DNA of 64,000 bases from Alisma plantago-aquatica. Lineage: Eukaryota; Streptophyta; Magnoliopsida; Alismatales; Alismataceae. Location: NCBI GenBank assembly GCA_963693085.1, contig OY856412.1:964376281-964440280 (forward strand), given 5' to 3'. The notes beneath the pieces are model-generated. The model was not told where the DNA came from. It searched no databases and saw only the letters and a program-made list of their open reading frames with translations. Position 1 is the first letter of the stretch, and every line of letters begins with the position of its first letter. This document shows, piece by piece, positions 1-9,596 of this stretch. A program made the translations under genes and the position numbers.

Positions 1-494
1 CAAATGATTTATCTTCTAGACCTATCTTGCCTAGAAATGAAGTTGCAAACTTAACTCTTGAAAAAGACTCTCTTCTTACTAAAGCCCTCTGTCTTGAGGC
101 CGACCTGTTGCATGCTAGAGAAGATCTTGCTAGTTTATCTACTACCATTACAAATCTTAGTGATGATAATGCTAAATTAAGATCTACTTTGCAAAGGTTT
201 CTTTCGGGTAAGAAGTCTCTAAATGATGTTCTAGAGCACTCTACCAAACAAGTTGGTACTAGTGGTCTAGGATACAATGCGACTACTCCAAAAGGTAAGA
301 AGAAGAAAAAGGGTAAGAAAAAGAGTGTGGAAACTCCAATTTTCAATGGAGAGTCTTCCGGCTCTAAAAATCCCATGGTATGTATGCATTGCAAATGTGA
401 TGATCATTATTCTACCTATTGTCCTTACAAACCTAAGGGGACCAACCCAAATATGAAATGGGTCCCCAAGCTAACCCCGGACCCCAAAGTTTGA
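1..494 (+). CDS. gag: Sirevirus Gag, C-terminal part (5' incomplete)
   Basis: This is the capsid/nucleocapsid protein of the retrotransposon, which packages element RNA in cytoplasmic particles. The open frame runs in from the left edge and ends at a TGA at 492-494. Visible parts are a Leu/Glu-rich probable coiled coil (about 45-200), a Gly/Lys-rich basic linker (about 260-330) and one CCHC zinc knuckle of spacing CX2CX4HX4C (CMHCKCDDHYSTYC, about 380-421). The capsid domain expected upstream is outside the window. The stop lies in the same frame as pol, which reopens immediately after it. Pol expression would therefore need stop readthrough or splicing. The family call is secure; exact boundaries are not. 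Confidence 0.85.
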   Translation, partial: NDLSSRPILPRNEVANLTLEKDSLLTKALCLEADLLHAREDLASLSTTITNLSDDNAKLRSTLQRFLSGKKSLNDVLEHSTKQVGTSGLGYNATTPKGKKKKKGKKKSVETPIFNGESSGSKNPMVCMHCKCDDHYSTYCPYKPKGTNPNMKWVPKLTPDPKV

Positions 495-536
495 GTTGGG
501 TTCCGACATCCTCTTTTCTTGCAGGTCACAAAGAAA
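495..536 (+). promoter_or_regulatory. gag-pol junction: in-frame TGA and strong 3' splice-site match
   Basis: The gag frame stops with TGA at 492-494 and the pol frame continues without a phase change. Between them is CCTCTTTTCTTGCAG followed by GTC (about 509-526), a pyrimidine tract plus AG that matches a plant 3' splice site. Sirevirus gag and pol are known to be separated by a stop in some members. Whether this copy uses readthrough or splicing cannot be told from the sequence. Confidence 0.4.
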
Positions 537-3500
537 TGGATTGTTGATAGTGGCTGCTCTAAGCACATGACTGGAGAAATCAGCCATTTCAACAAAATTG
601 TGAAGAAGAAAGGAGGATCGGTAACCTTTGGGGACAACAAAAAGGGTAAGGTTATAGGTGAGGGTGATGTAGGTAATGATTTGTGCATTAAAAATGTTTT
701 GCTTGTTGATGGCCTACATCACAACTTAATTAGTGTTAGCCAATTATGTGATAATGGTTATCTTGTGCTCTTTACTGCCTTAGAATGCTTGCTTCTAGAT
801 TCCCTGTCCTATAATGTCATATATAAGGGAACTAGAAATGGTAATCTATATGTGATTGTTCTTGATGCTTTAAAGCCCATACTAAATAGATTCTTAGTCG
901 TGGATAAAAACAATCTTTCGCTTTGGCATCGACGTTTGGGTCATGTGAACCTGCATCAAATGAAGAAACTGAACAAAAAGGACTTGGTTCGAGGACTTCC
1001 CAAATTGGATTTTGAAAAGGATGAGGAATGTCAACCTTGTACTCAAGGGAAACAAACCAAATCCTCCTTCAAATCCAAAGGAGTCATGAGTACCAAGAGA
1101 GTTCTAGAGCTTCTTCATATTGATCTCTTCGGACCTATGAGAACACAAACGCTTCACGGCTCCAAGTATTGTCTTGTTATTGTCGATGATTTTTCTAGAT
1201 TTACTTGGACTTTCTTTCTCGTTTCTAAAAATGATACACTCGATGTTTTCTCGAGCTTTTGTAAACGAGTTGAAAACGAAGCTTCTTGTCATGTTGTTTC
1301 CATCCGTAGTGATCATGGGGGAGAGTTTGAAAATGATCTTTTTGAACGTTTTTGTGAAAAATCGGGTTATTCGCACAATTTCTCTTCTCCTCGCACACCC
1401 CAACAAAATGGATTTGTTGAGAGGAAGAATAGATCGCTACAAGAGATGGCTAGGACCATGCTTCTTGAGTATGACACTCCTAAGAAGTTTTGGGCTGAAG
1501 CCGTTAGCACCTCATGTTTTGTGCAAAACCGAGTTTTCACTCATCCGACTTTTAAGAAAACCCCCTATGAACTATGGCGTGGTAGGAAGCCGTCAATTGA
1601 TTTCTTTCATGTGTTTGGATGTCCATGTTTTGTTTTGAACACCAAGGACTCTCTCGACAAGTTTGATCCGAAATCCTACAAGGCTTTCTTCCTAGTCTAT
1701 AGCACTACTAGCAGGGCTTTTAGAGTGTTTAACATTGAACTATCTAAAATAGAAGAGTCTATAAATGTTAAATTTATTGAAACTAACCCTGGTATTGGCA
1801 AGCATTTGGGTGATGATGATGTTGCAGATGAAGTCATTCCTATCTTAAAAGAGCTCAACATCAAAGACAAAGGCAAGCAGGTTGAAGAAGAAGAAAAGGA
1901 AGAAGAAAGGAAGGATCCCACTCCCCGCTTTGCAAAGAATCACCCCAAGGAGTTGATCATTGGCAACCCGTTTGAAAGAGTGAGGACACGAGCTGCACAC
2001 AACAAAGAACAAGCAGACAGTGCCTTCATCTCTCAACTGGAGCCAAAGAACATCAAAGAGGCCCTTGGCGATGATGAGTGGATCCTTGCCATGCAAGAAG
2101 AGCTTGAGCAGTTCGAGAAGAACCGTGTGTGGACCTTAGTGCCAAGACCAAATGATAGAAAGATCATTGGTACCAAATGGGTCTACCGCAACAAGCTTGA
2201 TGAGCAAGGAAAAGTGGTAAGGAACAAAGCAAGGTTAGTAGCACAAGGTTACAATCAACAAGAAGGTATTGATTTTGATGAAACCTATGCTCCTGTTGCT
2301 CGATTAGAATCTATTCAAATGCTACTTGCCTTTGCTAGTTATAAAAATTTCTTGCTTTATCAAATGGATGTTAAAAGTGCGTTTTTAAATGGTACAATCG
2401 AGGAGGAAGTATATGTTGCTCAACCTCCAGGCTTTGAAAATGATAAGTTACCCAATCATGTCTATTTCTTGCAAAAAGCTCTCTACGGACTCAAACAAGC
2501 ACCTCGAGCTTGGTATGAGAAACTAAAGAACTTTTTGTTAGATAACGGGTATATCATGGGCAAAGTTGATTGTACTTTGTTTCTAAAGCACACTTCTACC
2601 CATTTTCTCATAATTCAAATATATGTTGATGATATTATATTTGGCGGAACTGACCTTGATCTTTGCAAAGAGTTTGGTTCTCTTATGCAGAGTGAATTCG
2701 AGATGAGTATGATGGGTGAGCTGACCTTCTTCCTAGGCTTCCAAATCAAACAAACCAAGGAGGGTAACTTCATCAACCAAGGCAAATACACACTTGAACT
2801 TCTTAAACGCTTTGGGATGGAGAACATGAAGCCAATGGATACACCCATGTCAAACACTGCAAAACTTGACAAGGATGAAGAAGGTGAGAAGGTAGATGAG
2901 AAGCTCTATAGAGGTATGATCGGAAGTTTACTTTACTTAACTGCCTCTAGACCTGATATAATGTTTAGTGTTGGCTTATGTGCCCGCTTTCAATCAAACC
3001 CTAGGAAATCACATCTTATTGCTGTCAAGAGGATTTTGAGGTACTTAGCCAAAACTCCAAATTTTGGACTATGGTACCCTAAGTCAAGGGACTTTACTCT
3101 TGTAGCGTATAGTGATGCTGACTACGCAGGTTGCTTGATTGATAGAAAGTGCACAAGTGGCACTTGCTTCCTCTTGGGACCATGCTTGGTGTCTTGGTTC
3201 TCCAAGAAACAGAGCACAGTGGCATTATCAACTACCGAAGCTGAATACATTGCAGCCGGAAGTTGTTGTGCCCAGGTCCTATGGATGAAGCAAATGCTCC
3301 AAGACTTTAACATTCATTTTGATGCTTCTCCTATTTACTGTGATAATACTAGTGCAATAAATCTTTCTTATAATCCAATATTGCATAGTAGAGCTAAACA
3401 CATAGAAGTTCGCCATCACATTGTCAAAAAGGATATTTATATCACACATGTGGATACGGAAAATCAGTTGGCGGACATTTTCACTAAACCGCTTGCTAGA

Positions 3501-3572
3501 GAACAATTTAATTTTATTAGATCAAAATTGCTTATAACCTCTCTTGATGATGTTGAATTTCTCTCTAATTAG
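519..3572 (+). CDS. pol: Copia Pol polyprotein (protease, integrase, RT, RNase H)
   Basis: This open frame of about 1,017 codons contains every copia Pol domain in order. The protease has [10 protein letters not shown] near residue 10. The GAG-pre-integrase/HHCC region has [10 protein letters not shown] near residue 133, followed by CQPC. The integrase core shows [18 protein letters not shown] and [10 protein letters not shown], supplying the D, D and E residues. Reverse transcriptase has [26 protein letters not shown] and [10 protein letters not shown]. RNase H has [13 protein letters not shown] and CDNTSAI. No catalytic residue looks lost and no internal stop is present, so it may be functional. 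It shares the gag frame after a TGA; there is no good ATG before the protease, so the start given is just the first usable codon. A short segment between integrase and RT ([14 protein letters not shown]) looks slightly shortened compared with relatives. Confidence 0.93.
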   Translation: MQVTKKWIVDSGCSKHMTGEISHFNKIVKKKGGSVTFGDNKKGKVIGEGDVGNDLCIKNVLLVDGLHHNLISVSQLCDNGYLVLFTALECLLLDSLSYNVIYKGTRNGNLYVIVLDALKPILNRFLVVDKNNLSLWHRRLGHVNLHQMKKLNKKDLVRGLPKLDFEKDEECQPCTQGKQTKSSFKSKGVMSTKRVLELLHIDLFGPMRTQTLHGSKYCLVIVDDFSRFTWTFFLVSKNDTLDVFSSFCKRVENEASCHVVSIRSDHGGEFENDLFERFCEKSGYSHNFSSPRTPQQNGFVERKNRSLQEMARTMLLEYDTPKKFWAEAVSTSCFVQNRVFTHPTFKKTPYELWRGRKPSIDFFHVFGCPCFVLNTKDSLDKFDPKSYKAFFLVYSTTSRAFRVFNIELSKIEESINVKFIETNPGIGKHLGDDDVADEVIPILKELNIKDKGKQVEEEEKEEERKDPTPRFAKNHPKELIIGNPFERVRTRAAHNKEQADSAFISQLEPKNIKEALGDDEWILAMQEELEQFEKNRVWTLVPRPNDRKIIGTKWVYRNKLDEQGKVVRNKARLVAQGYNQQEGIDFDETYAPVARLESIQMLLAFASYKNFLLYQMDVKSAFLNGTIEEEVYVAQPPGFENDKLPNHVYFLQKALYGLKQAPRAWYEKLKNFLLDNGYIMGKVDCTLFLKHTSTHFLIIQIYVDDIIFGGTDLDLCKEFGSLMQSEFEMSMMGELTFFLGFQIKQTKEGNFINQGKYTLELLKRFGMENMKPMDTPMSNTAKLDKDEEGEKVDEKLYRGMIGSLLYLTASRPDIMFSVGLCARFQSNPRKSHLIAVKRILRYLAKTPNFGLWYPKSRDFTLVAYSDADYAGCLIDRKCTSGTCFLLGPCLVSWFSKKQSTVALSTTEAEYIAAGSCCAQVLWMKQMLQDFNIHFDASPIYCDNTSAINLSYNPILHSRAKHIEVRHHIVKKDIYITHVDTENQLADIFTKPLAREQFNFIRSKLLITSLDDVEFLSN

Positions 3573-4162
3573 TTGGTTACATCTTATGTGTGTTGCTCTT
3601 GCTTATAAATGCTTTGGTTGCTCAAAATGCTTGTTTTTGATAAAATTTCTCTTGTTTCTATCTCTTCTTCGAGCTTTTCTCACAAATCGGGTTTTAATCG
3701 ACAAATAGTACCCTATGATGATGGGAATGTGCCTAAATATGCTTAATATACAACCTAGTCCAACCAAAAAAATTGCTTTAGGTCATTTGAGGCTAGGGGT
3801 AGAATCTAGGTTTTTCCCACATCAGGGATTCTGTCGGCCGAGTTGGAAACTCGGCCGATCGGTCGGGGACAGGGCACCTGTGTGTTCTGTCGGCCGAGTT
3901 TCCTCTCCCTGGAACTCGGCCGATCGGCGACAGACTGGTTTAATATATATAGGAATCGGCCGACTTGCTCCCTCTCAACTAGAGCAAAGTCGACCGAACC
4001 CTAGACGCCCAGCCCGACCCTTCCTCCCCTGGTGCTCCTCTCTCTCTCTCCGGCCGATTTTCTTCCCAAATCGACCTGTACGTGTGTTCTTGCTGCTCTT
4101 GGCGTGCTGCCTGCTCTCTCTCTCCGCGTGGATCGGCTCTTTTCTCTCCGTCCTCCTCTCCT
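3573..4162 (+). promoter_or_regulatory. Putative internal promoter and leader for the third ORF
   Basis: This non-coding block lies between pol and the next ORF. Two CG-rich palindromes occur at 3834-3858 and 3890-3923, each with arms TCGGCCGAGTT and AACTCGGCCGA, then a TATA-like TATATATAGG at 3944-3953 and a CT-rich leader. The first ATG after the TATA box is the ORF start at 4163. The first palindrome and its flank (CAGGGATT then TGTCGGCCGA) match the first palindrome of the 3' LTR at about 6760-6795. This suggests the block was copied from the LTR U3. Promoter function is inference. Confidence 0.5.
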
Positions 4163-5824
4163 ATGAGGTCCCAACGCCGGAAATGTGCAGTTCCCGCCCC
4201 TGCTCCTGCGGTTCCTCTTGCACCTAGGTATATGGTGTTTGATAATCTTTCTTTTGTTGACAATGCTGCTATTGCTCGCTACAAAGAGCTCCTTCCTCGC
4301 TCTCCCTTTCCATTTCGAGCTCTTTATCAGCCCCATAGCTATCATGCCGACCTTTTCGAAGCTTGTCAACTCTTTCGCACACATCATCTTGAAGCTCTTT
4401 GTATTGAGGATGCCCGTTTTTATAACCTAAAATACAGCACCAAAGCTGTACGTCAATTCTACGCTAACTTGCGATGGAATTACGACTCTTTGGTTCCCCC
4501 TTCGGACACCTCAATCGTTTTGACGTCTATGATTGCCGGCCAACCTTTCCATATTACTGAACGATCGTTCAATCTCTATCTCAATGGCAATGTTGGCACG
4601 GCGTCGTGGATTACCGATTACCCTGCTTATCTTGATCTCTTGTATCCCGAGGACGTCTATAAGACCATCGAGGTTGACTTGACTGATATTCATAAGTTTC
4701 TCAAGCAACCCGATTTTCCTTATAGAAAGAAGGGCACTCTGCCATCTTCTGCCCTGTCCTCTCCTCGCCCTGTCTTGGCGTTCGTTCTCAGTTGCAATGT
4801 CCATCCAAAGAAAAACCAAACGGACATCGCTGAGAACACAGCTATGATGATGTATCTGCTTTTGAACAACCAAGGAGTCAAATGGGCTCGTTACATCCTT
4901 CACCATATGACTTGTTTTGACTCGGGAAAGAACACCAAGGGCACGCATCTTCCATATCCTGCCCTAATTTGTGGTCTTTTCCAGCATGCCACTGGAAAAT
5001 CTCTCTTTTCTGATTTTCTCTACCGCCCTGATCGCAAGGGAGTTTATATCAGTGAGACCACTCTTCAAAAGAGTGTCCCTACCTCTGGTGCATCATCTTC
5101 TTCTGCTCCACCTCCACCTCCATCATCATCTGCTGCACCTCCTCCTCCACCCTCCACAGCTGCACCACCTCCTCCTGAGCCATCTTTCCGACCTCCTCCG
5201 CAGCCGGCTTTTGCTGACTTCCATGTCTCCAATGAGGCCCTCATGGGGTACCTCATGCATCAGCAAGCCTACAACATGCAGGTCCAGCACCATCACCATC
5301 AGGATCTGTGCCACATCATGTCGTCCATGTCTTTGTCCTGCCCTCAGCCCTACCCCACCTACGAGCCCTACCCCAGTGGTGACTACGCATCTTTTGCGTA
5401 TAGTCAGTTTTATCCTCCTCCACCCCCTTCTGCTTCCGCTGATCACTCTACAGGTGGATACTCTTCTCCGGTTCTGGCGCTCCCAGGTGTCCGTTTGTCT
5501 GAGCTTCTGGCCCAGTACACTTCTTCTGCTCCCCCTATTGAGGTTGCCTATGAGTTACATGCTCTAGGCATGTCTTGGGCCGAGCAGAGTGCGAGGTGGC
5601 CCGGGCGTGCTTTTGGTCCTCCCGACGAGGATATGGCTGACCAGGACGATGCTGAGACTGACGTTGATGAGGCTACTGCGACGGATGCCGAAGACGACGA
5701 TGACGATGCCGATGCTGAAGACGAGGCTACACCAGCTACTGCTCCTCCTTCAGATGATGGAGATGAGGACTACCAGCCCGACGAGGACATGGAGGCTGCC
5801 GTTGATGATGTTGACATAGATTAG
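4163..5824 (+). CDS. Third ORF of the Sirevirus, plant-transposon-protein type
   Basis: This 553-residue ORF sits between pol and the 3' LTR, where some Sireviruses carry an env-like gene. The start is the ATG at 4163, in a CT-rich leader with no earlier ATG after the TATA box. Domains in order: a basic N-terminus (MRSQRRK); a globular part, about residues 35-300, with motifs such as VRQFYANLRWNYDS and GQPFHITERSFNLYLNG; a Ser/Pro-rich segment with PPPPP runs (about 312-350); a His cluster near 376; and a strongly acidic Asp/Glu tail from about 490 to the end. The globular part resembles the 'putative plant transposon protein' family found in plant retrotransposon ORFs, recognised from memory only. 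No signal peptide or transmembrane segment is visible, so it does not look like a membrane envelope protein. Its function is unknown. The acidic tail and basic start would suit a nuclear or chromatin-binding protein, but that is a guess. Confidence 0.75.
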   Translation: MRSQRRKCAVPAPAPAVPLAPRYMVFDNLSFVDNAAIARYKELLPRSPFPFRALYQPHSYHADLFEACQLFRTHHLEALCIEDARFYNLKYSTKAVRQFYANLRWNYDSLVPPSDTSIVLTSMIAGQPFHITERSFNLYLNGNVGTASWITDYPAYLDLLYPEDVYKTIEVDLTDIHKFLKQPDFPYRKKGTLPSSALSSPRPVLAFVLSCNVHPKKNQTDIAENTAMMMYLLLNNQGVKWARYILHHMTCFDSGKNTKGTHLPYPALICGLFQHATGKSLFSDFLYRPDRKGVYISETTLQKSVPTSGASSSSAPPPPPSSSAAPPPPPSTAAPPPPEPSFRPPPQPAFADFHVSNEALMGYLMHQQAYNMQVQHHHHQDLCHIMSSMSLSCPQPYPTYEPYPSGDYASFAYSQFYPPPPPSASADHSTGGYSSPVLALPGVRLSELLAQYTSSAPPIEVAYELHALGMSWAEQSARWPGRAFGPPDEDMADQDDAETDVDEATATDAEDDDDDADAEDEATPATAPPSDDGDEDYQPDEDMEAAVDDVDID

Positions 5825-6441
5825 TGTAGCTTAGAGTTGATGTGTCTAGTTTAGTCTTGGATGACCATGATATTTTTTTTGGACTATGATTGTATTATTT
5901 ACATTAGGCACATCATCTGAGTTGTACTATTGCTACTCCGTTTGTCCGTGTAGTTTTTGTCTTATGTTTGTTTTTTGAAAACACTTTGTATGGCTTATCT
6001 TATAGTGTGTTCCATATTTTGATGAATGACAGGTTTTTGCTTTCGTGCTTTATCTTGATATTTTATCTGTTTCTCTATGTTTTGGTTGATTGAGTGTTTG
6101 GAGAAGACCTTGCTTTTATGCTCTTCTACCCCCCCTGCCTTTTTGAGATGACAAAGGGGGAGAAAGATCTCAATCATATTGTTTTTATTGCTTGTATGGT
6201 TCTTTTCTTGTCTATAAACTGAAATGCATCTAGACTTGTTTAGAATCATATAGTATCTATATATGCTATGTCTGCTTGTGTGTTAACTAACCATGCAGGA
6301 ACGAGTAAGCATGAATTGAGGGGGAGCATTACAAATTGAGCATATGTGCATCCCCTTGCAATTCCCTAAAGGAAAGGTATAATTTTCACATTCTTTTCAA
6401 TATGTTGAGGAATGGTTTGTCATTGTCAAAAAGGGGGAGAA
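5825..6441 (+). promoter_or_regulatory. 3' untranslated region with multiple polypurine tracts
   Basis: There is no coding capacity on this strand. Three G-rich purine tracts are present: about 6153-6166, 6318-6326 and the LTR-adjacent 6429-6441 (AAAAAGGGGGAGAA). The last is the expected plus-strand primer because the LTR begins with TGTTG at 6442. Repeated polypurine tracts are a known Sirevirus hallmark. Confidence 0.75.
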
Positions 6442-6770
6442 TGTTGACCTAGGTGTCGCACATTGCCCATATTTTGATAATGACTTAACCATTCCATTCA
6501 TATGTATCTAACAAATCTATTTGAGATCATTGCAGATATTAGATACAAGAAAAGAATCACTTTTATCTCCATAGCTACTCTTCCGGCACATGCAAAACAT
6601 GTGACTTTTAACCGCTTTGTAATATAGCCCTTAGAGGCTTAGAACATTTTATGTAATCACTCATAATCATGTTTTGCATTGTATCTAAGATGGATAAAAT
6701 GATTGGGACTCAAAAATCCATCGTTTGTACAGTTTATGAAAATTCCAAAATACCCTTAACAGGGATTTTG

Positions 6771-7019
6771 TCGGCCGAATTACAAACTCGGCCGATCCAT
6801 ATATTCTGGAATTTTCTGGGCTGTCGGCTGAGTTTCCAACTCAGCCGACCCCTGTTCGGTCGAGTTTCAATGGTAGGAAACTCGGCCGATCCACTGGTTG
6901 GTCAAGACTGAAGGTCGACCGATCGGTCGAGTTTCCCCATGGAAACTCGGCCGACAGTCTGCCTCTCAGACTTGTCGCCTAGTGTGTCGGCCGAGTTGCC
7001 TTTAATGAAACTCGGCCGA
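6771..7019. repeat. Array of five CG-rich palindromes in the LTR U3
   Basis: Hairpin units with arms like TCGGCCGAGTT and AACTCGGCCGA lie at 6771-6795, 6824-6848, 6856-6889, 6923-6954 and 6987-7019. The first two have 3-nt loops and 11-bp arms; the second carries paired changes (TCGGCTGA/TCAGCCGA) that keep the stem. The array ends about 140 bp upstream of the TATA box. Clustered palindromes in Sirevirus LTRs are known and are thought to be regulatory. Confidence 0.8.
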
Positions 7020-7157
7020 TCAAACTGTACTGGAATGCAGAAAAAGCAATTCCAACCGTTGGAGGAGTTGGTGGGACTCAAAATAGATCCGTTGCAAGTT
7101 GTAAAACGGCTAGTTTGTGCCACTTAACTCACCCAACCTCAAAGGGACACCCTCAAC

Positions 7158-7165
7158 TATAAATA
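7158..7165 (+). promoter_or_regulatory. LTR TATA box
   Basis: TATAAATA within CTATAAATAGG is a close match to the plant TATA consensus, about 715 bp into the LTR and downstream of the palindrome array. Confidence 0.65.
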
Positions 7166-7986
7166 GGACCTCTTGGACTTCATTCCAAGGTTGCTCATTC
7201 ACATATGCTTGGTCCTAGCCTTAGTTGAGTGGTTTCTAATCCTTTGAGCCCCTTTCTCTCTCTACCTTCAAAGCAAATTCGTGAGTATGAGTGAGTTAGG
7301 ATCCCATGTATGAGAGCTATCATTTGTAATCTTGTAAAGCTCTCCTTTCCACTTCTCCCATCTCCATTCTCTATGAAGATTGATTGAAGTTTCTTCTCCG
7401 AGTGAAAGAGAAGAAGGTTGCTGTTCTTCCCCAAGTGAAGGAGAAGAAGGCTAGCTGCTCCAGGCCTCCGAGTGAAGGAGGAAGGTGCTAAAGCTCTCCA
7501 AGTGAAGGAGAGGTGCAAGGCAAAGCTCAAGCAAGATGGGTAATTCCTGCAAGGCCGAAGACTAGAGCAAGAGTAGGTAAGTCCTTTGAAGAAGGCTGAA
7601 GACTACTTGCTTGGTGGGTAAGTCCTTGGTGAGGTAGAAGATCTTGGCTTGATATATAAGTCCTTGGATGGTTGGTTGTTGTAGCTTGTAATCTTATTGT
7701 GTGATATATATATAAGAGAACCAAGTTACAAATCCTAGAGCCTAACCAACTCTAGGTAGTGGACTGACATTGCTCCTAAGTTTAGGACATGGAACCACTC
7801 TAAACCACCTATCTAAGTGCATGCTTTCCTTGTCTTTTATCCTTGCTTTGTATGCTAGTTTAGGACATCAAATTGCTGTTTTGAATTAAGTTCTGCACTA
7901 AATATAATTTGGTGGTCTAATCACTTTTGTGAAGTTTGTGAAGCTCTATTCAACCCCCCCCCCTTCTAGAGCCCATTGATCCAACA

Positions 7987-9579
7987 CATACATATTGAAA
8001 TCATGCAATTAAACATCATAATATATTGATAAGGGTTGATTACTCAACATATGAGAAATCATCAGTAACACTTGTAAATTCCTAGAAAAATGTGCACAAA
8101 AACCCTAATCCTGAGTTGTGCATCACTTAACCCAATTAAGAGTTAATTACTTATCATGACACAAATTATTGACAATAATTGAGAATTTCTTATGATATTC
8201 TTGAGAAACGTGTCGATTCGTATAATTATTAATAAACTCACATTAAATATGACAGGGAGTGTGCAACTAGGTTTCTATTGAACCCTTTCATGTCCTTGTC
8301 ATTTCTTTGTAATCGAACATCTATTAACTTACTAAAAACGTACAGCCTGGGTTTATACTCAAACTGTACCGTTATTGGTCGTGTGCTACTATTTTCAACA
8401 TTTAACTAAGCAATTTAGGTTTCGATCAATCGTGTAATTTCACTAATCTAAATCACACTCATCAATCAACTAACTAGCATCATGCAAGTGTAACTAATAA
8501 ATTCGTGCAATTTAGTAATTAAGTGATGTCGGCACAGCCCAACACCTAGGTAAACGCTGACATCCGCGAATAACACCAATTTCAACCGAAACGTTCGATT
8601 ATTTGAGTTATACTTGCATTTGGGAGTGAGATTCTACTCACAGTGGTTCGAGATGTCTGAATACGACTGGAAATGCATCCACAGGGTTGTCTTCAACCTA
8701 TGAATAGCCCTAAATTTGGACATGCTGCACACATCAATTGTTTCTTCATGTACATGTTGAGAATAACTGAGGTAGGTGCTGAATCAGAGCTAGGTGGTTG
8801 TAGATTCCTATTTAGGCTTCTTGGTCGAGCTCACAGGTGTCGGTTTTGGGTGTTGGCCGCACCCAAGGTGGCTCCTGGCCGTTATTGCAACTGTTGCTGC
8901 TTGTTAGATGGGGCTCCGCCCCTTGCCAGGTGGGCGCAGGTGGCACATATGTATGAGAAAGGAAGGGGGAAGGGTAGAGGAAGAAGGGGCGTCGTTGAAG
9001 CGACCCCTATCGAGCCCCAAAGGTCATCGTTGTTGCTGCTACTTGTCTGCTAACACAGCTCTTATAGGTCGGCCACCCCTACTGGATGGGTGGCGCTAGG
9101 GCATGGAGAAAAGAGGGAAAGGATGGAGGAAGAAGAGGAAGATGATCGCAGAGGTTGGGCATTGCTGAACCGTAACCAAGGGCCAAAGATCGCCCCTCAA
9201 TCGCTTACCTAAATCTCCCCTGCTACTCTCGGTCGAGCGCCGTTTCCATGTTGCTCAAGCGTACGATCGGGGAAGAAGATAAGGGAGAAAGGGATAAAGG
9301 GAAATAACATGCCAATAAATGGAGAAATTGCATCTTAAACCCAAGGTTCTAGAAAGGAAATGTTGTAACTTTTGCCTCGAGTGTCCGATTGAGGTGATTT
9401 ATTTTGCAAAACTTCAAGCAAGAAAATCTCTACCTTCTCAAGGCAAGAAATCATGCTAATTAGAATGTAACACTAGATTAAAGCACTAATTGCATCAATG
9501 AGTACTTAACTTAACTTAATCAACTTAATGATGCACTAAGCGTTGTGTTTACTAGTTAATGATGGAGTGGGTCATAACA
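7987..9579 (-). repeat. 3' LTR of the decayed gypsy element, truncated by Sirevirus insertion
   Basis: This is a near-copy of 15268-16794, with the same order of landmarks and small indels. It begins at 7987 (catacatattg) where the Sirevirus ends and stops at CATAACA (9579), next to a degenerate polypurine tract in minus orientation. The short open frames inside (for example 8673-9053) have no recognisable product and are treated as chance. Confidence 0.85.
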
Positions 9580-9596
9580 ATCTCCCTACCTTATAA

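Larger units (their letters stand above)
1..7986 (+). mobile_element. Ty1/copia Sirevirus LTR retrotransposon, 3' part
   Basis: Coding order is gag zinc knuckle, protease, integrase, reverse transcriptase, RNase H, which is the copia order. Lineage is inferred as Sirevirus from the coiled-coil/zinc-knuckle gag end, several G-rich polypurine tracts before the 3' LTR, palindrome arrays in the LTR and an additional ORF after pol. The 5' LTR, PBS and gag N-terminus lie to the left of the window. The element is inserted in the 3' LTR of a minus-strand gypsy element: sequence resumes at 7987 at the point matching 15268 of the other gypsy LTR. A target duplication of catac is likely but its left copy is out of view. 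Confidence 0.9.
6442..7986 (+). repeat. 3' LTR of the Sirevirus
   Basis: The LTR is 1,545 bp, starting TGTTG right after the polypurine tract and ending CAACA at 7986, an imperfect TG...CA inverted end. It contains five palindromes between 6771 and 7019, a TATA box TATAAATA at 7158-7165, a run of C residues near 7956 and the typical copia end context. Right after it comes gypsy LTR sequence. The partner 5' LTR is off-window, so insertion age cannot be estimated. Confidence 0.88.

Noticed and set aside
4971..5567. Long Leu/His/Pro-rich frame overlapping the third ORF
   Set aside because: Shadow of the GC-biased coding frame of the 4163-5824 ORF; composition is low-complexity.
4163..5824. Envelope glycoprotein
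   Set aside because: Position fits an env-like gene, but there is no signal peptide, transmembrane segment or cysteine pattern.
8673..9053. Cys/Arg-rich small proteins, with counterparts near 16076-16430
   Set aside because: Both copies lie at equivalent positions in the gypsy LTRs and their frames have drifted; likely chance frames in GC-richer LTR DNA.
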